DNA of 64,000 bases. Origin: JAWPMT01 sp965242775 (GTDB lineage Bacteria > Bacteroidota > Bacteroidia > Cytophagales > Cyclobacteriaceae). The stretch is taken from the NCBI GenBank assembly GCA_965242775.1, contig CBDETI010000022.1, positions 496,001 through 560,000 on the forward strand. Reading direction: 5' to 3'. The notes beneath the pieces were generated by a model. It was given only the letters and a program-made list of their open reading frames with translations, did not search any database and was not told the origin of the DNA. Shown here piece by piece: positions 54,391 through 63,365 of this stretch (its first letter is position 1; each line of letters begins with the position of its first letter). The translations under genes and the position numbers were made by a program.

Positions 54391-56055
54391 ATGGAAAAAA
54401 TATTTCTTGTCCTAGCATTCATTTTACCCTTCGGAGCTCACTGCCAATTGCAGGAATTCTTCGAGCGCGAGGCTTCTTACGGACATTTCAATGGAAGTGT
54501 CCTGGTCCAAAGAGGAGACGAGGTAATCCTGGAATTTAACGCAGGGAACGCCACAGCCGGTAACCCAATCAAAAGCACTACCTCATTCGAAATTGGCTCA
54601 GTAAGTAAGCAATTCATGGCCGCTGCAATCTTGCACCTGGTGAAGGAAGGTAAACTGGACCTCCATGGGCCAATCAACCAGTACTTGGGAGCATATGCCA
54701 CCGATCTCTGGAAGAAAGTAACTGTCCACCACCTGCTCACTCACATGAGTGGCATACCAAGCCTTTACCAAACCGAACAGGGTTTGGAGCTATACTTTCC
54801 TCAAACTTATCCGATTGCCAAAAAAGAACTCATTGGTAAGTTCAACGGAGCCAAGTTGCTGTTTTCTCCTGGCAAAAGGTTTAGCTACAACAACTCTGGG
54901 TATATACTCCTTGCGGCAATCGTTGAAGAAGTTTCAGGTCAATCGGTGAGTGAGTTCTTTCAAAATACAATTTTCGATCCCTACGGACTGAATCATACCT
55001 CCCCTGCTGCCACAGACGCTTCCGCATCGCCCTACTACGGATACAGACAGGACCTGTTGCGAGAAGCACCGAGGTATCACCCTTCCTGGTTTTTCGGGGC
55101 GGGTGGCATCCATTCCACTGCTAAAGATCTCACAAAATGGATGCAGACTGTTGTTTCAGAGGACTTTCTCACCGAGGAGCTACGAGGACTTTTTCTGAAG
55201 GACCACACTAACGAGGACTATGGGTATGGCTGGGTAGTAAACTCGGAAGGTAAGATCAGCCACGACGGTGGCAGTGCCGGGGCCACTAGCTTTATCAGTT
55301 TCAATCCTACGACCAACGAATCCATTGTAATTCTAACCAACAGGGGTTTTGAAGCCATTCACCAATATGAAATTAGCTCCATCAAAATGCGTCACTGGGT
55401 AAGACAAATTGAGAATCACATGCGAGGGAAACCCCTGGAATTGCTCCCGCTGAAAACTAAGGACCCGGTTAGCTCAGGGCAATTCCTACTAGCAGATCAA
55501 AAGCTTAACATTGCGGCGAGGGATTCAGTCATCGAGATCAACATCCCCGGCACTGCACCCTCCAGGATCATTCCCAATACTCCGTTGCCAGGAACGATCG
55601 AGGCAGAAAAAAAACTCATACATATCGCCGATCGCATCGCCAGAAGAAAGTATTGGGGCTTAGCCAAATATTGCAATGGGGAAATGAAGCTCATCGTGTA
55701 TTCGGGAATGTTTTCCCTGGGTTTCAAAAGGATTCAAAACCAAGTCGGCAAGGTAGAACAGTCAATAGCTTACAAAATCGAGGACGGGCGTGGCGTGTTT
55801 CGGATGAAAGGAAGCAATATCGTGAAGGACATAATCGTCTATTACGACGGTGAGGGCAAAATACAAGGCATATTTGAACATGGTGATTATGAAAAAGACC
55901 GTGAACTAAAAATGTTAGCTTATCCTATCGGTTCGGGTCAATATTATCTGGATGGATATCCATACGGGGAACCTTCGGCCACGCTTACGATCACCGGTTC
56001 TACCATTATTGTTGAACAAAACAATCGACAAATCATCGGTCATCAGGTGAATTAA
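54391..56055 (+). CDS. Secreted serine hydrolase, beta-lactamase/class C-like
   Basis: 554 residues from the ATG at 54391 with signal peptide EKIFLVLAFILPFGAHC. Catalytic motifs are S70-V-S-K73, Y166-N-N and H291-D-G-G, the SxxK/YxN/HxG triad of the class C/PBP family. Residues from about 350 form a C-terminal beta-rich domain, as in many peptidases and esterases of this family. Substrate unknown. It is divergent from a membrane LytTR regulator. Confidence 0.9.
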   Translation: MEKIFLVLAFILPFGAHCQLQEFFEREASYGHFNGSVLVQRGDEVILEFNAGNATAGNPIKSTTSFEIGSVSKQFMAAAILHLVKEGKLDLHGPINQYLGAYATDLWKKVTVHHLLTHMSGIPSLYQTEQGLELYFPQTYPIAKKELIGKFNGAKLLFSPGKRFSYNNSGYILLAAIVEEVSGQSVSEFFQNTIFDPYGLNHTSPAATDASASPYYGYRQDLLREAPRYHPSWFFGAGGIHSTAKDLTKWMQTVVSEDFLTEELRGLFLKDHTNEDYGYGWVVNSEGKISHDGGSAGATSFISFNPTTNESIVILTNRGFEAIHQYEISSIKMRHWVRQIENHMRGKPLELLPLKTKDPVSSGQFLLADQKLNIAARDSVIEINIPGTAPSRIIPNTPLPGTIEAEKKLIHIADRIARRKYWGLAKYCNGEMKLIVYSGMFSLGFKRIQNQVGKVEQSIAYKIEDGRGVFRMKGSNIVKDIIVYYDGEGKIQGIFEHGDYEKDRELKMLAYPIGSGQYYLDGYPYGEPSATLTITGSTIIVEQNNRQIIGHQVN

Positions 56056-56104
56056 TAAGGAGCTATTCACTCCAAGGACCCACACCAATCGAAAGATCGG
56101 CTGA

Positions 56105-56281
56105 ATTGGACCATTCATCGAGATACGCGATCTGCCCAACGAAGGCACGATACCCTGGGATGCAATTGGCACTACCTTCGAATCAGATATAGTAAATATC
56201 CTGTTCGATATCGAGCAGATATTTTCCATAGCTGGTTCTTTATTAAAGCGACGCTCCTTGAGTGTCGCTTTTCTTATTTAA
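56105..56281 (+). other. Open frame without start before a terminator
   Basis: The gap of 260 bp between the serine hydrolase and the deacetylase has one open frame of 58 codons after a TGA at 56102-56104. It reads IGPFIEIRDLPNEGTIP and so on, with no ATG in frame, and ends over the terminator stem. Another frame is also open here. It may be a gene remnant or chance; no gene is called. Confidence 0.2.
56245..56278 (+). terminator. Rho-independent terminator before the deacetylase gene
   Basis: AAAGCGACGCTC (56245-56256) pairs with GAGTGTCGCTTT (56260-56271), 12 bp with one G-T, around a CTT loop, followed by TCTTATT. A strong terminator on the plus strand for the serine hydrolase transcript. 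Confidence 0.8.
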
Positions 56282-56315
56282 CCCTGGTATCAAATAGTAT
56301 ATTGCAGCAAAAGTC

Positions 56316-57242
56316 ATGGTCATGCTCAAGTACGTACTGATATTCATTGCCTGCAACATCCTTCGATTCGCCTGGGCCCAGAAGCAGATTTGTCTTACGG
56401 TCGACGATCTGCCTACCGTGACTTACCGATTACCGGATACACATCTTGCTATTACTAATGGCATTATCTCCACCTGCAAGAAAAATGATATTCCGGCCAT
56501 CGGGTTTGTCAACGAAAACAAACTTTATCACAAAGGAAAATTGGACGAAACGCAGTTAGATCTACTGGCTCAATGGCTTCAAAGTGGATTGGAACTGGGG
56601 AACCATACTTATTCGCACAAAAACTATCATCAATCTTCCTACAAAGAATTCACCGAGGATATTTTAAAAGGTGAATACATCAGCAAGCCGCTTTCAAAGA
56701 AATATGGTCAACCTTACAAGTTCTTCAGACACCCCTATCTGCGCACGGGCCTAAGAAAAACACATGCCGACTCCCTGGCAAGTTTCCTTGCAACGCATGA
56801 TTATACAATCGCCCCCGTTACTGTCGATAATGAAGAGTACTTGTTTGCTCGATCTTATGCTCGTGCGACTGCTGCCGGGGATAGTACCCTCATGAAAAAG
56901 ATAGGTATCGACTATGTTAACTATATGATTGATAAAGTTGGCTACTTTGAGGTACAGAGTAAACGCCTTTTTGATCGGGAGATCAGCCAAGTCCTCCTCA
57001 TACATGCCAACCTTCTCAATGCGCACTACCTTGAACTGCTTTCCAACAAATTGAAAGGCCTTGAGTATGAATTTGTCTCGTTGGAACAAGCGTTGAAAGA
57101 TCCCGTTTACGACGAGGAGATCACGGTATTCCAAGATTGGGGCATTTCCTGGATCGACAAATGGGCACTAAGCAGAGGTAAAAAAGGAGACTTTTTCAAA
57201 AATGAACCGCGGACGCCCGAATACATTTCCAACCCCAGATGA
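56316..57242 (+). CDS. Secreted polysaccharide deacetylase (NodB family)
   Basis: 308 residues with signal peptide (LKYVLIFIACNILRFAWAQ); a second ATG at 56322 is possible. The NodB metal motif is D30-D31 in TVDDLP and H97-x3-H101 in GNHTYSHKN, followed by RHPYLRTG. It removes N- or O-acetyl groups from polysaccharide or peptidoglycan with a divalent metal. The C-terminal QVLLIHANLLNAHYLE supplies the late His region. The target glycan is unknown. Confidence 0.9.
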   Translation: MVMLKYVLIFIACNILRFAWAQKQICLTVDDLPTVTYRLPDTHLAITNGIISTCKKNDIPAIGFVNENKLYHKGKLDETQLDLLAQWLQSGLELGNHTYSHKNYHQSSYKEFTEDILKGEYISKPLSKKYGQPYKFFRHPYLRTGLRKTHADSLASFLATHDYTIAPVTVDNEEYLFARSYARATAAGDSTLMKKIGIDYVNYMIDKVGYFEVQSKRLFDREISQVLLIHANLLNAHYLELLSNKLKGLEYEFVSLEQALKDPVYDEEITVFQDWGISWIDKWALSRGKKGDFFKNEPRTPEYISNPR

Positions 57243-57354
57243 GTTGCAATTGGTCATTTGAAAATTGTCGAAATGTATTTAACAGTTCACATCTTGGCTG
57301 GAGTTACGAACCTCATGAAGGGCAGGCCGTTTTTTCACTGTAACCTCAAAGAAT

Positions 57355-57972
57355 ATGAATAAATACCTCTTACCGCTACTATGTCTGCTTGTCACTTTTT
57401 GCAATTCGCCTGAGGAAGCTACGCCATCGATTCCGATAATGATCGATGGACAATTTGCACCTCATGAATGGACAGATGCCACTTCCATAGCTATAGACGG
57501 TGCTAATACGCTCTTTGCGAAGCAGGATTCCCACTATTTCTATCTGGCAGTCAAAAGTCAATTGCCAAAGCCATTGTATATCGATTTATTCGTTGAACGG
57601 GGCGAGATGCTTACCAACATTCATGCCTCCTCACAGCTAGGCCACCGTACCTTGCCCGCAAACGGGTGGGATGACTATACGCCTGAGACACGCTGGGGAT
57701 ATCATGACGGCTGGTTGTCCAACACAGTGCTCTTTGACCGGAAAAAAGCCGCGGAATTGCGCAAATCCAATCCGGACGTAGACATATACGCCGAAACCTT
57801 CATTCCTTACGAAGGCATGGAATTTCAATTTTACAAGAGGAAATGGGCATTAGACGGAGCAAAGATCCGAATTGAAATAAGAAGCATGCTAGCAGATGGG
57901 TTTGAAACTGTTGCTTTTCCGGCCAATACAAGTCGCGACAAATCAGATAACTGGGCAGTCATATTTCCATGA
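57355..57972 (+). CDS. Lipoprotein with CBM9/DOMON-like beta domain
   Basis: 205 residues. The leader LLPLLCLLVTFCNSPEE has a possible lipobox Cys. The mature part IMIDGQFAPHEWTDATSIAIDG (partly quoted) and FYLAVKSQL follow the DG..E.EW pattern of carbohydrate-binding CBM9/DOMON-like domains. Aromatic-rich stretches (WDDYTPETRWGYHDGWLS) could bind a sugar. Lies after the deacetylase and 1 bp before a convergent gene. Confidence 0.65.
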   Translation: MNKYLLPLLCLLVTFCNSPEEATPSIPIMIDGQFAPHEWTDATSIAIDGANTLFAKQDSHYFYLAVKSQLPKPLYIDLFVERGEMLTNIHASSQLGHRTLPANGWDDYTPETRWGYHDGWLSNTVLFDRKKAAELRKSNPDVDIYAETFIPYEGMEFQFYKRKWALDGAKIRIEIRSMLADGFETVAFPANTSRDKSDNWAVIFP

Positions 57973-57973
57973 A

Positions 57974-58306
57974 CTAACCCACTTTACTGCCGTCAGGAAC
58001 CGGCTGCTCTGCTTTTAGCAGCACCACTTGATCGTTTTCATCATAAATACCCATGACCAAACATTCACTCCGATGAGGCCCGATCTGCTTGGGAGGGAAA
58101 TTCACCACGGCGATGACCTGGCGTCCCAGGAGCTGGTGAGGATCATAGTGATGAGTGATCTGCGCGGAGCTTTTTCGAACACCAATGTCCTTTCCAAAAT
58201 CTACCTTAAGCAAGTAAGCCGGTCTTCTGGCCTCTGGGAATTCCTTGGCTTCCAAGACCGTTCCCACGCGCATATCTATCTTGGCAAAATCCTCCCAGGT
58301 AATCAT
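57974..58306 (-). CDS. CsaA-like tRNA-binding-domain protein
   Basis: 110 residues. The start MITWEDFAKIDMRVGTVLEA, the core VRKSSAQITHHYDPHQLLGR and the motif GRQVIAVVNFPPKQIGPHRSE are the EMAP/CsaA pattern. CsaA is a small dimeric OB-fold protein with reported chaperone and tRNA-binding activity. It overlaps the start of the upstream HEAT-like gene's end by 4 bp, so the two are cotranscribed. Confidence 0.88.
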   Translation of the reverse strand: MITWEDFAKIDMRVGTVLEAKEFPEARRPAYLLKVDFGKDIGVRKSSAQITHHYDPHQLLGRQVIAVVNFPPKQIGPHRSECLVMGIYDENDQVVLLKAEQPVPDGSKVG

Positions 58307-58923
58307 ATGTGTAGGGTTTTCAAGTTTTTCAATGCTCTCTTACGATGATGTTCGTTGGTAAGCTCGGACAACCGTTGTTCTATCGTAAATACCATCTCCT
58401 CTCGATCAGGCGCTTTTAACACCTCCATTGTCTTTTCTGTGTATTGACCAAATTGATTGGGTGGGCATTTCAGCAATTGCTCTTTCATTAAGGGCCAAAG
58501 AATGCCTCCGCTATCGTCTTCGTACAACACCGTCAAAATAGTATATCCGTGATCTCGACCAACTATGGATCCTGAATCCATTGATCCCAAAATCAGCGGC
58601 AGAGCCTCCAATAACTCCGATTTAATGAGTGGCGCAATATGCGAAAGCGCAATCATGGACCCCCAGACCTGTCTGTTGCTTTTAGCAGAAAGTAGGTCCA
58701 GCAATTGTGATGTATAAGGCACCAATAGTTCCGGATGCAGTTCTCCTACTGCCATCAGGACCATCACGGCATCGTTGCCAAGGGCAGTAGTCTGATGAGA
58801 GGTCGCATCCATCACTTCGCCTAATAGCTGATGGTCCCGGTCAACAATTCGAGCTGCTAGCGCACGATTAGGCCCCTGATCCCTCCTACCACAGCTCGAG
58901 GAAAACTGATCTATAACACTCAT
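58303..58923 (-). CDS. HEAT-repeat-like hypothetical protein
   Basis: 206 residues from the ATG at 58923; a TTG at 58968 would add 15 residues with no clear site. The protein is a run of helical pairs (LGNDAVMVLMAVGELHPELL, SNRQVWGSMIALSHIAPLIK, SELLEALPLILGSMDSGS), as in HEAT or armadillo repeats. No catalytic residues. Its stop overlaps the CsaA-like start by 4 bp. Role unknown. Confidence 0.72.
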   Translation of the reverse strand: MSVIDQFSSSCGRRDQGPNRALAARIVDRDHQLLGEVMDATSHQTTALGNDAVMVLMAVGELHPELLVPYTSQLLDLLSAKSNRQVWGSMIALSHIAPLIKSELLEALPLILGSMDSGSIVGRDHGYTILTVLYEDDSGGILWPLMKEQLLKCPPNQFGQYTEKTMEVLKAPDREEMVFTIEQRLSELTNEHHRKRALKNLKTLHI

Positions 58924-58973
58924 CCAGTCAATTTCAATTAGTTTTAAAAAACGAAGGAAAATTACCAAGTTTA

Positions 58974-61900
58974 ATGATTTACCTGGCCTATGTTGCTACC
59001 GGCCTGTTCATAGGACTGTTTCTCCAGTCTACCAGAAGGAAAATGCTTCACCTCAGCGGCCTTTGGGCTGGTTTTGCGGGTATGGCTCTGTTGGCTGTAT
59101 CTGAAGCATCGACCGCCTGGCAACTTTTTCCTTTGTTGGTGATCCCGCGATTTATTTCGGCATACAGCACTTATTTTTTCGACTTACCAGCGAAACTTCG
59201 GAGGGAGTTGGTAAATGCCATACCCATATTTCTGATCGGCCTCCTGGTAATCTTGGAGGTTTCTTCTTCGCCTTACATCATTGGCATATACGTGATCTGG
59301 GAGTTAGTGGGGTTGACAGTCAAACTTCGTTCAGTTTATCGCCGACGAGGAATCTCGACAGTGAGCAGGCCCGGTAAGCGGATACTTTTGATCAACACAC
59401 TGGTGCTTTCGCTGCTGATCCTCTTGATCACAACACTGTTCCTGCCATCGTTGACTCTCTTGTGGCTTGGCGTCCTAGCCATATATGGAACCTGGCAATT
59501 TGCCGAAGGAGCGGCTTTCGAACGTTTCTCTCAGTCCAAGTATGCAAAATCCGACTTACAACCAGAGGAAAAAGCCGTATTGATCAATCGATTGGAGGAG
59601 GTGATCAGGGAAGAGGCCTTTTTGTTACAGGGAAACGCATCTCTCGCGAGCCTGGCACAACGCCTAAAAACCTCCTCTCACCACCTGAGTCAACTACTGA
59701 ATGAAACACGCCAGCAAACATTCTTCGGCCTGCTTGCCTCGGTCAGAGTGTCTGCTGCCAAACGCCTGCTAACAGACCCTAAACATCAACATGAGAAAAT
59801 CGAAGAAATCGCCAGTCTCGTGGGCTATGCTTCCAAGTCGGCTTTCAACACGTCCTTTAAAAGGATAACAGGCAAAACTCCCTCGGAATTCAGAAGTGCC
59901 GGTGTTCGTCCCGATAAGATCGAACGTCCACATGACCGGGAAAAACCTCGAACGGATCACTATGCGGATACATTTGGCTTGTCAATAATTACAAGCGTCA
60001 TGTTTTCGAATTTTCTAAAAGTTTACTTCAGAAGTCTCCAGCGCAACAAGGTCTTTGCCATTATCAATTTGTTTGGTTTAACCATGGGCATCGGTAGTTG
60101 CATGCTGATATTCCTTTATCTAAACCATGAATTGTCTTTCGATAGGTTCCACGATCGGGCGGATGATATACACCGGATAGTTTGGATGACGGGCAATCCC
60201 CAGACCAGGACACCCCACCCAATGGCCCAAGCTATGGTCACCGATTTCTCGGAAGTGGAAGCCGGCGTAAGCATTACTCCGATCTACGGACCCGGCCTGT
60301 CGTTGCAATCGCTGTATATCCGTAATACTGAAAAGGATCGGCTATTTCGTGAGCCGGATGTTTTTTTTGCTGATTCCACCTTTTTCGATGTTTTCGATTT
60401 CGAATTAGTAGCAGGCAATCGTGAAGAGGTGCTTCGCAATGTGGGTGATATGGTCATCACTGAGTCCATGGCCAAAAAATATTTCGATGACGAAAACCCG
60501 GTGGGCAAGGTCCTTGAAATGGTTGAATACAACTTCAGGGGTGAAGTGGTTGGTGTCATGGAAGACGCCCCGGCAACTAGTCACTTTCATCCTAGAATTC
60601 TCATCTCCTACATGACCCCCAAATCCAACAACCCGGATTCCTTTTGGTGGACATGGGGAGATTTTGGTCACTTCAACTATATCAAACTCCGCCCAGGAAC
60701 GGACGCCACCGAATTGGAAGCGGCAATACCCGAGTGGCTCATTACCCATCTGACGCTTTCAGAGGATCAAGTAGAAGAATTACGGGAAAGAAGGAGCTAC
60801 GCCGCTTTGCAACCTATTGTCGACATTCACCTGCACTCAAAATTGCGTTGGGAACTAGAGAGCAATAGCAATATTATATTTATCCGTATCCTGTGGGCCG
60901 CCGTGGTGTTCCTAATTGTCATAGCCTGCGTCAATTTCGTCAATCTATCCAGTGCCCGGGCATTTGAAAGGGTTAAGGAAGTTGGGATCAGAAGAACCCT
61001 AGGTGGCGAAAAAATCACTGTCCTGTCCCAGTTTGTTCTCGAATCAATCACCACCAGTGTCATTGCGCTTGTCTTTGGCTACCTGCTGGCTATGCTTACA
61101 TTCGAGTACTTTCTGACATTAACTGGCAAAGAAATAGCCTTTGGTGCGCTTTTCGCTCCGGACATACTTGCGCTTAGCACGTGCACCGCTTTGATAATCG
61201 GCATTGTCAGTGGTTTGTATCCGGCCTTAACGGTATTGCCCATTAAACCCGTTGACACGCTCAAAGGCAAATTCATTAATCAAAAAAGAGGCTCAGGAAT
61301 ACGCAGAGGCTTGATTGCTCTCCAATTTATCGCCTCGGCCATTATGATCTTCGGCAGTTTAATGGTACTGTATCAGATCAGGTTCATGGAAGACAAAGAG
61401 CTCGGATTCGATGAAGATCAGACAATCATTTACGAACTACACTCACGGCCTGAAGTAGAAAAAATAGAATTAATCAAAAATGAGATCCGTGGGATAAGCG
61501 GGGTAATTGGGGTCGGCGGGATTTCTAATATTCCGGCAGGACAATTTAACCAAAACGTAATCTACAGCGAAAGCGATCAGACCAACCGCGTGGATTGCTC
61601 AGAATTAAGAGTTGATTATGATGCCTTGCAGGTGCTTGGAATTACATTGAAAGCAGGCCGGTGGTTTGAAAGAGGAAGCGCCCAGGATTCGTTGGGGGCA
61701 AGCTTCATTGTCAACGAAGCCGCGGCGGCCCAGCTCAATGTCGAAGATCTGTTTTCAGAGCCGATCTATTGGGATGAGGAAGTCGGTCCCCGTAAAGGCA
61801 GGATAGTGGGAGTCATACAAGACTTTCATTATAAATCACTTCACCGTGATATTCAGCCAATTGTCATCAATGTGTTGCCCGGTGCCATGAATTACCTCAT

Positions 61901-62426
61901 GATTAAAGTCCAGGCCGGAGCTAATATGAGTGCCGTAATTGCCGCATTAGGCGACATTCACGCTCAATTCGATAAGGATCTTGCCATGGATTATTCATTC
62001 CTGGATAACCTGGTTGGGGACCAATATGAAGCAGAAAAACGAGCACTGGGAGTATTCAACCTGTTCACTGTGCTGGCGCTTATTTTAGCCGGCATGGGTC
62101 TACTCGGCCTAGCGCACCTGGTGATCACACAGCGCACCCGCGAAATTGGCATCAGAAAAGTGGTAGGAGCGCGAATCCTGGATATCGTGATCATGGAAAA
62201 CAAGACCTTTCTTAAGGTGGTGGGACTGGCACTATTGATCGGACTTCCTACCGGGTACCTCCTAATGGAACAATGGCTTCAGGGGTTTGCCTATCGCATT
62301 CCTTTCCAAGTCTCCCCTTTTCTTCTGACAGCCACTTTACTCGCAATTCTGGCGGTGTTAAGCGTATCCATGGCCGTTTTGAGAACAGTCCTTATCAATC
62401 CAAGTCAGGCACTTCGATACGAGTAA
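58974..62426 (+). CDS. Fusion of membrane AraC regulator and FtsX/MacB permease
   Basis: 1150 residues in one open frame. Residues 1-190 have about seven membrane helices; 197-308 is an AraC-type double helix-turn-helix (ASLASLAQRLKTSSHHLSQLL, partly quoted; SLVGYASKSAFNTSFKRITG). A 34-residue linker follows. Residues 343-1150 are a complete permease: helix near 360-385, MacB core, FtsX domain (ERVKEVGIRRTLGGE), second core, last FtsX domain (RTREIGIRKVVGAR), C-terminus NPSQALRYE. The part before 308 matches the stand-alone regulator at 22227, and the second part matches the other permeases without the prefix. An internal ATG at residue 343 could give a separate permease. No ATPase adjacent. 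Confidence 0.87.
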   Translation: MIYLAYVATGLFIGLFLQSTRRKMLHLSGLWAGFAGMALLAVSEASTAWQLFPLLVIPRFISAYSTYFFDLPAKLRRELVNAIPIFLIGLLVILEVSSSPYIIGIYVIWELVGLTVKLRSVYRRRGISTVSRPGKRILLINTLVLSLLILLITTLFLPSLTLLWLGVLAIYGTWQFAEGAAFERFSQSKYAKSDLQPEEKAVLINRLEEVIREEAFLLQGNASLASLAQRLKTSSHHLSQLLNETRQQTFFGLLASVRVSAAKRLLTDPKHQHEKIEEIASLVGYASKSAFNTSFKRITGKTPSEFRSAGVRPDKIERPHDREKPRTDHYADTFGLSIITSVMFSNFLKVYFRSLQRNKVFAIINLFGLTMGIGSCMLIFLYLNHELSFDRFHDRADDIHRIVWMTGNPQTRTPHPMAQAMVTDFSEVEAGVSITPIYGPGLSLQSLYIRNTEKDRLFREPDVFFADSTFFDVFDFELVAGNREEVLRNVGDMVITESMAKKYFDDENPVGKVLEMVEYNFRGEVVGVMEDAPATSHFHPRILISYMTPKSNNPDSFWWTWGDFGHFNYIKLRPGTDATELEAAIPEWLITHLTLSEDQVEELRERRSYAALQPIVDIHLHSKLRWELESNSNIIFIRILWAAVVFLIVIACVNFVNLSSARAFERVKEVGIRRTLGGEKITVLSQFVLESITTSVIALVFGYLLAMLTFEYFLTLTGKEIAFGALFAPDILALSTCTALIIGIVSGLYPALTVLPIKPVDTLKGKFINQKRGSGIRRGLIALQFIASAIMIFGSLMVLYQIRFMEDKELGFDEDQTIIYELHSRPEVEKIELIKNEIRGISGVIGVGGISNIPAGQFNQNVIYSESDQTNRVDCSELRVDYDALQVLGITLKAGRWFERGSAQDSLGASFIVNEAAAAQLNVEDLFSEPIYWDEEVGPRKGRIVGVIQDFHYKSLHRDIQPIVINVLPGAMNYLMIKVQAGANMSAVIAALGDIHAQFDKDLAMDYSFLDNLVGDQYEAEKRALGVFNLFTVLALILAGMGLLGLAHLVITQRTREIGIRKVVGARILDIVIMENKTFLKVVGLALLIGLPTGYLLMEQWLQGFAYRIPFQVSPFLLTATLLAILAVLSVSMAVLRTVLINPSQALRYE

Positions 62427-62467
62427 CCAAACCTCATTTTTCATTCAAAAAAACTCAAAACTCAATT

Positions 62468-63364
62468 ATGAAAACAGTAATGTTTATCAGCGCCTTTGTA
62501 GGCCTGTCTTTCTTAGCAACCTCTCAGGCTCAATTTGAACACATACTCATTACCAATGACGATGGTATCGAAGATGCCGACAAACTTTTGGCCTTGGCCC
62601 GGAGCGTCAAAAAGGTAGCAAAGCGCGTGTCCATTGTAGTCTCCAACTTTGATCGATCCGGTACGTCAAATCACACCATGTACGGCAAGTATCATTCTGT
62701 ATTTGAAGTGGAGTGCGAATACCTGGACGAAGAGAACTCCATAAGCGCTTACACCACTCCGGGCAACCCGGCGGATTGTATTGTACTGGGGTTGGGCGGA
62801 CTTTTTGGCGATGATGTACCCGACCTGGTGCTTTCCGGTATCAATGGTGGTTCCAATATAGGACCGCAATGGTTTGGCTCAGGAACCATCGGCGCAGCCA
62901 GAACAGCTGCCTTCTTCCATACCCCGGCGATTGCACTTTCGGGATTTGAAGATGACTATGAAAATTCCTTCACGGTTATTCCGGAATGGATCACTGCACT
63001 GATCAGCTCAGGAATCGTCGATAAAATAGAACCAGGCTCTTATTTAACGGTGGGATTTCCGAAAATAAGACCGGAGGAGATAAAGGGGGTGAAGATTGCA
63101 CCAAGAAGAACCAGCTACGACCTACCGCAGATGCTTGGCCTGCAGAAAATCCATGGTGAAGACCCACATGAGGAAGACAATAAAACCGTTTGGACAATTG
63201 CAGCAAAGGGCAATCCTGTGAACACAGCTATAGAAAAAGATGATACTTTTTTAGGGGAAGGCTTTATCGTCATTACACCCATGTCCATCGACGAGAATGA
63301 CCAACAATTGTTTGAAGCGCTAACACCCATGGCAAAAGAAATCCCCGCGTTTAAGGTCGACTAG
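62468..63364 (+). CDS. surE: Exported SurE-like 5'/3'-nucleotidase
   Basis: 298 residues from the ATG at 62468, with signal peptide MKTVMFISAFVGLSFLATS; the longer upstream frame overlaps the fusion gene. The SurE core is visible: ILITNDDGIED (acidic metal site), SNFDRSGTSNHTM, TPGNPADCI, LVLSGINGGSNIG and GSGTIGAARTAAF. SurE removes phosphate from nucleoside monophosphates or polyphosphate in a metal-dependent reaction. Export to the periplasm is less usual, since many SurE proteins are cytoplasmic, and points to a scavenging role. Confidence 0.88.
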   Translation: MKTVMFISAFVGLSFLATSQAQFEHILITNDDGIEDADKLLALARSVKKVAKRVSIVVSNFDRSGTSNHTMYGKYHSVFEVECEYLDEENSISAYTTPGNPADCIVLGLGGLFGDDVPDLVLSGINGGSNIGPQWFGSGTIGAARTAAFFHTPAIALSGFEDDYENSFTVIPEWITALISSGIVDKIEPGSYLTVGFPKIRPEEIKGVKIAPRRTSYDLPQMLGLQKIHGEDPHEEDNKTVWTIAAKGNPVNTAIEKDDTFLGEGFIVITPMSIDENDQQLFEALTPMAKEIPAFKVD

Positions 63365-63365
63365 G

